Part shown: one piece after another, positions 61,080-64,000 of the stretch | Numbering within the stretch: the stretch's first letter is position 1 | How the letters are laid out: each line of letters starts with the position of its first letter | From: JACKIC01 sp964392305 | GTDB taxonomy: Bacteria; Planctomycetota; UBA1135; UBA2386 | NCBI GenBank assembly: GCA_964392305.1 | Contig: CAYMPV010000001.1 | Coordinates: 248,001-312,000, forward strand | Length of the DNA: 64,000 nucleotides | Direction: 5' to 3' | Made by a program: the position numbers and the translations under genes | Notes under the pieces: generated by a model | Databases searched by the model: none | Told to the model about the DNA's origin: nothing | Seen by the model: the letters and a program-made list of their open reading frames with translations, nothing else

Positions 61080-62120
61080 ATGTTCAACAAGCCACTCGCC
61101 ACTCTCCTCCCCCTCGTCCTGTTCGCCGCCCCGGTGTTCTGCCAGGAGACGCCGACGCCGGCTCCCGAGCTGCAGAAGCTCACCGGGTTGCTCGGCAACT
61201 GGGAGGGTGAAGGCACCGCCAACTTCGCGCCCGGTGCCCCGCCCACCGCCTGGCGCGCCCGCGGCACCTATCGCCAGGCCCTGGGTGGGTTCTTCCTGCA
61301 GGAGGACTTCGAGATCCGTTTCGACGGCATCCCGGCACCGATGGTGTTCCGCGCCTATCTGGGTTGGGACGCCGAGGGCAAACGCTACGTCACCGCGGTG
61401 TGCAACAACGCCGGCGAGGTCGGCCTGCACGAAGTCGTGATGATGCCCGACGGCTCGATGGTGCAGCTGATGATGCAGAGTCAGGAGGGAGTGCCCTACG
61501 CCGAACGGTCGCTGCTCGCGGTCAAGGGCGACACGATGACGCATTCGATCGATCTGATGATGGCCCAGGGCCCGTCGATGGGCATCGTCGAGGGCAAGTT
61601 CCGCCGCGTCGACGCGCCGTTCGATGGCAGCTTCGACGTGCCCACGTGGAACGGCGCCAAGCCCCACGCCGACATCGTCAAACTCAACCGCATGGCCGGC
61701 AAGTACGCGACCAAGGGTGAGATGGTGATGGCGCCCGGCCAACCGAAGACGGCGATCCACGGTGACGACACGTTCCGCACCGTGTTCGGCGACACGCTGC
61801 TGTACGGCGAGACCGTCGGCGCCGCCGAAGGCATGCCGGGTGAGTACCGGTCGCACGCCTTCTGGGGCTACGACAAGAAGAAGGACTGCGCGCGCGCGAT
61901 CTTCGTCAGCAACATGGGTGAGGTCGGCGAGATGGAAGGTCGCTGGGTCGAAGACAAATTCGTCAGCACGATGGCCGGCACGATGATGGGGCAGCCGATG
62001 GTGCAGCGCTTCGTGCTCGAGGTCGACGCCAAGGGCGCGGTGACGCGCGGCGTCGGTCACGCCATCATCGGCACGATGCCGCCGTTCGAGGGCTTCGCCG
62101 CCACCTACACCAAGAAGTGA
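61080..62120 (+). CDS. DUF1579 exported protein, two copies
   Basis: 346 residues from the ATG at 61080, with signal peptide MFNKPLATLLPLVLFAAPVFCQ. It contains two DUF1579-type lipocalin-like domains. The first has LTGLLGNWEGEGTANFAPGAPPTAWRARG and FEIRFDGIPAPMVFRAYLGWD; the second starts LNRMAGKYATKGEMVMAPG and has the matching FWGYDKKKD and MEGRWVED. Function unknown, probably ligand binding in the periplasm. Two copies of CCGGTCCCGAG (61021-61031, 61040-61050), 19 bases apart, lie shortly before the start. Confidence 0.82.
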   Translation: MFNKPLATLLPLVLFAAPVFCQETPTPAPELQKLTGLLGNWEGEGTANFAPGAPPTAWRARGTYRQALGGFFLQEDFEIRFDGIPAPMVFRAYLGWDAEGKRYVTAVCNNAGEVGLHEVVMMPDGSMVQLMMQSQEGVPYAERSLLAVKGDTMTHSIDLMMAQGPSMGIVEGKFRRVDAPFDGSFDVPTWNGAKPHADIVKLNRMAGKYATKGEMVMAPGQPKTAIHGDDTFRTVFGDTLLYGETVGAAEGMPGEYRSHAFWGYDKKKDCARAIFVSNMGEVGEMEGRWVEDKFVSTMAGTMMGQPMVQRFVLEVDAKGAVTRGVGHAIIGTMPPFEGFAATYTKK

Positions 62121-62208
62121 ACAGGTGGGGGCTGCTGTCGCCGGTGCCGCGGGGCCTCGGTTTCAGCACGCGTTTCCCACCGATGCGCGGTGTTGGCATG
62201 ATGCCGCG

Positions 62209-63213
62209 ATGCTGCGCTTCTCGCAGGTGGTCCAGGCCATCGATTCCCACACCGCCGGCGAACCCACCCGCATCGTCACCGGCGGCCTGCCTGCCGTCGC
62301 CGGCACCACCATGGCGGACAAGCGCGCCGCGCTGCAGCGCGACCACGATCACCTGCGCCGCGCCCTCGTGCTCGAGCCGCGCGGTCACGACGCGATCGTG
62401 CTCGCGTATCTGCTGCCGCCTTGTGACCCGGCCGCACACCTCGGCGTGGTGTTCGCCAACGACGCCGGTTACCTGGGCATGTGTGGGCACGGCGCGATCG
62501 GCGTGGCGACGGTCGCGGTGGCCACGGGCATGGTGAAGGCCGTGGCGCCGCGCACCGAGGTCGTGCTCGACACCCCGGCTGGCACCGTGCGTTGTTCGGT
62601 TGCGATCGAGGACGGCCGGCCGCGCAGCGTCACGATCACCAACGTGCCGTCGTTCCTGTTCAGGCAGCGCGCGATCGTCGACGTGCACGGTTTCGGCAAG
62701 GTCGCGGCCGACGTCGCCTACGGCGGCAACTGGTTCGCGTTCGTCGAAGCCGAACAGCTCGGCCTGCAGGTCGGCAAGGTGCATCTGCCGGTCCTGATGC
62801 AGGCGGCGACGGCGGTGCGTGATGCGTTGATCCGCGATGGTGTGCGCGGCGTGTACCCGGGCAGCGACATCGAGGAGATCGTCGATCACGTCAAGCTGTT
62901 CACCGAACTGCCCGGAACCGAACCCGGCGCCAAGGCGCTGACGCTGTGCCCGGGTGTCGCCTACGACCGCTCGCCGTGCGGCACGGGCACTTCGGCGAAA
63001 CTCGCGGTGTTGCATGCCAAGGGAGAACTCGAAGTCGGTCAGTGGTTCCGTTCGCAGAGTGTGCTCGGTACGGAGTTCCGGGCGCGTATCGCCGGCCTGA
63101 CCAAGGTGGGGCGCTACGAGGCGATCGTGCCCGAGGTCGAGGGATCGGCCTACGTCACGGCGATGACGCAGTTCGTGCTCGATCCCGACGATCCGCTCGC
63201 GCACGGCATCTGA
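62209..63213 (+). CDS. Proline racemase family (4-hydroxyproline epimerase-like)
   Basis: 334 residues from the ATG at 62209. Both catalytic cysteines are present: Cys92 in MCGHGAIG and Cys257 in DRSPCGTGTSA, which separates true racemases/epimerases from trans-3-hydroxyproline dehydratases (Thr in the second place). Also IDSHTAGEPTRIVTGGLP and TGEPTR-like start. It should interconvert L- and D-stereoisomers of proline or trans-4-hydroxyproline. No hydroxyproline-degradation neighbours (oxidase, deaminase, aldehyde dehydrogenase) are adjacent, so the substrate remains open. Confidence 0.92.
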   Translation: MLRFSQVVQAIDSHTAGEPTRIVTGGLPAVAGTTMADKRAALQRDHDHLRRALVLEPRGHDAIVLAYLLPPCDPAAHLGVVFANDAGYLGMCGHGAIGVATVAVATGMVKAVAPRTEVVLDTPAGTVRCSVAIEDGRPRSVTITNVPSFLFRQRAIVDVHGFGKVAADVAYGGNWFAFVEAEQLGLQVGKVHLPVLMQAATAVRDALIRDGVRGVYPGSDIEEIVDHVKLFTELPGTEPGAKALTLCPGVAYDRSPCGTGTSAKLAVLHAKGELEVGQWFRSQSVLGTEFRARIAGLTKVGRYEAIVPEVEGSAYVTAMTQFVLDPDDPLAHGI

Positions 63214-63244
63214 ACGCAAACTCAGACGACGGGCGCAGCGCGTG

Positions 63245-63622
63245 TCAGTGACGACCGAGGGTCGTGAACACGCCGGGGAACTTGCCGATGCAGGCGCCGA
63301 ACGCGGCGAGGCCGAAGATCGCGCGCATCGGCAGTTCGTCGGGCAAGGCCAACTGGTCGCGCGTCAGCAGCAGCACCAACGCGGTCAAGGCCAACTCGCT
63401 GGCGATCGTCGCCAGGCTGTGGGACCACCGCACGAACACCAGGATCGCGTGGCTGACCAGATCACCGGCGAGCACGCCGGCGAGCATCGGCTTGCCGCAG
63501 TCGTAGTTGCTGGCCACGGCGTAGAGCGCTGCGTAGCCGAGCGCGCGCAGCAGCAGGCCGCCGTACTCGAAGGCGGCGTCGATGCCGTTCTGCAGCGCGT
63601 GGTCGTCGAAATCCGCGGTCAT
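63245..63622 (-). CDS. Small membrane protein
   Basis: 125 residues from the ATG at 63622, with three hydrophobic segments (LLLRALGYAALYAVAS, LAGVLAGDLVSHAILVFV, LALTALVLLLTRDQLAL) and a final amphipathic stretch. No family is recognised. It is divergent from the M14-like gene (57 bases between starts) and convergent with the proline-racemase gene. Nothing links it functionally to either. Confidence 0.6.
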   Translation of the reverse strand: MTADFDDHALQNGIDAAFEYGGLLLRALGYAALYAVASNYDCGKPMLAGVLAGDLVSHAILVFVRWSHSLATIASELALTALVLLLTRDQLALPDELPMRAIFGLAAFGACIGKFPGVFTTLGRH

Positions 63623-63665
63623 CCTGGCCTGACATCGGCAGCGTGGCAGTCGGCGTGTAGTCCGC

Positions 63666-63671
63666 TATGGT
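63666..63671 (+). promoter_or_regulatory. Candidate -10 element (TATGGT)
   Basis: GCTATGGT ends eight bases before the ATG at 63680; leaderless start suggested. Confidence 0.45.
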
Positions 63672-63679
63672 TGCCGCCG

Positions 63680-64000
63680 ATGCGTTGGTCGCTCCTGTCG
63701 TTGTCGCTGCTCGCCGGCTGTGTCGGGTTCCACCCATACCAACGGCCGGGTCAGGCCAAGGAGCCGTCGACCGCCGCCGACGCCGCGGTCGAAACGCCTT
63801 CGTTCTGGCAACCGTCGTGGACCGAGATCGGCACCAGCCGCGAGAACCGGCCGTTGCGCGTCGCCCGGCTCGGACGCGGTCCGCGGCGCGTGTTGTGGAT
63901 CGGCGGCATCCACGGCAACGAGCGTGAGGGTCGGATCAGCACCAGCGAGCTGCCGAGGGCGCTGATCGAGACGCCAGGCGCGCTCGAACTGGTGACCCTG
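63680..64000 (+). CDS. M14-family (MpaA/succinylglutamate desuccinylase-like) lipoprotein, 3' end cut
   Basis: The frame begins at ATG 63680 and stays open to the window end (107 residues seen). The lipobox LSLLAGC gives a lipoprotein. After an acidic linker, EIGTSRENRPLRVARLG and GGIHGNEREG match the start of M14 zinc carboxypeptidases of the murein-tripeptide-amidase/desuccinylase group, where HGNE supplies two zinc ligands. The third ligand lies beyond the window. It probably acts on peptides in the periplasm. Confidence 0.75.
   Translation, partial: MRWSLLSLSLLAGCVGFHPYQRPGQAKEPSTAADAAVETPSFWQPSWTEIGTSRENRPLRVARLGRGPRRVLWIGGIHGNEREGRISTSELPRALIETPGALELVTL

Overview
This is a very GC-rich bacterial chromosome segment, most probably from the Planctomycetota. 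That reading rests on family content. It has a DUF1549/DUF1553 cytochrome-like protein paired with a DUF1501 protein, a sigma factor fused to a large exported domain, many lipoproteins and secreted beta-propeller proteins with a lineage-type C-terminal domain, and a bifunctional YncE/phosphoesterase lipoprotein. I see no rRNA, tRNA, CRISPR array, insertion sequence or prophage. The window looks like ordinary chromosome with dense genes on both strands.

Layout. 1-6.8 kb: secreted Kelch and beta-propeller proteins, a hotdog thioesterase and a sialate-O-acetylesterase-like protein. 6.8-14.7 kb: an exported zincin, a DinB-like protein, a sigma/anti-sigma pair, a polytopic membrane protein, a DUF4920 lipoprotein, a glycosyltransferase and a zinc-ribbon rhomboid protease. 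14.7-20 kb: a YncE/phosphoesterase lipoprotein and membrane or secreted proteins. 20-24.7 kb: a five-gene chain coupled by 1- to 4-base overlaps (biotin carboxylase, biotin carrier, DinB/YfiT-like, RlmN-like radical SAM, SUFU-domain membrane protein). 24.7-27.4 kb: thiol peroxidase, a lipoprotein and an exported thioredoxin-like protein interrupted by an in-frame UGA. 27.5-32.4 kb: an operon of DUF1549/DUF1553, DUF1501 and phosphotransacetylase. 32.4-35.5 kb: split AtuA-like pair, monoheme lipoprotein, queuosine-precursor-type transporter. 35.6-38.7 kb: sigma factor fused to an exported domain. 38.8-45 kb: argS, a DUF5010-like protein, pyruvate phosphate dikinase. 45-52.6 kb: lipoproteins, a cytochrome c/PHM-like/TPR lipoprotein, a gene broken by an amber codon, a carboxypeptidase-regulatory-like protein and an ABC-F ATPase. 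52.7-59 kb: a sialidase-SGNH fusion and a MacAB-type exporter operon. 59-64 kb: PDZ-like, DUF445, DUF1579, proline-racemase-family, small membrane and M14-peptidase-like (cut by the window end) genes.

The strongest unusual signal is at 26478-27413. One reading frame runs through a UGA exactly where the first cysteine of a thioredoxin CPPC motif belongs (UPPC). A bacterial-type SECIS hairpin can be drawn just downstream. I read it as an exported selenoprotein. A second, genome-scale signal is that about a dozen transcription-unit-initial genes carry a GYTANNNT-like -10 hexamer only 6-12 bases before the start codon and no Shine-Dalgarno, which suggests leaderless mRNAs. Genes inside operons instead show real Shine-Dalgarno sequences or overlapping stop/start codons.
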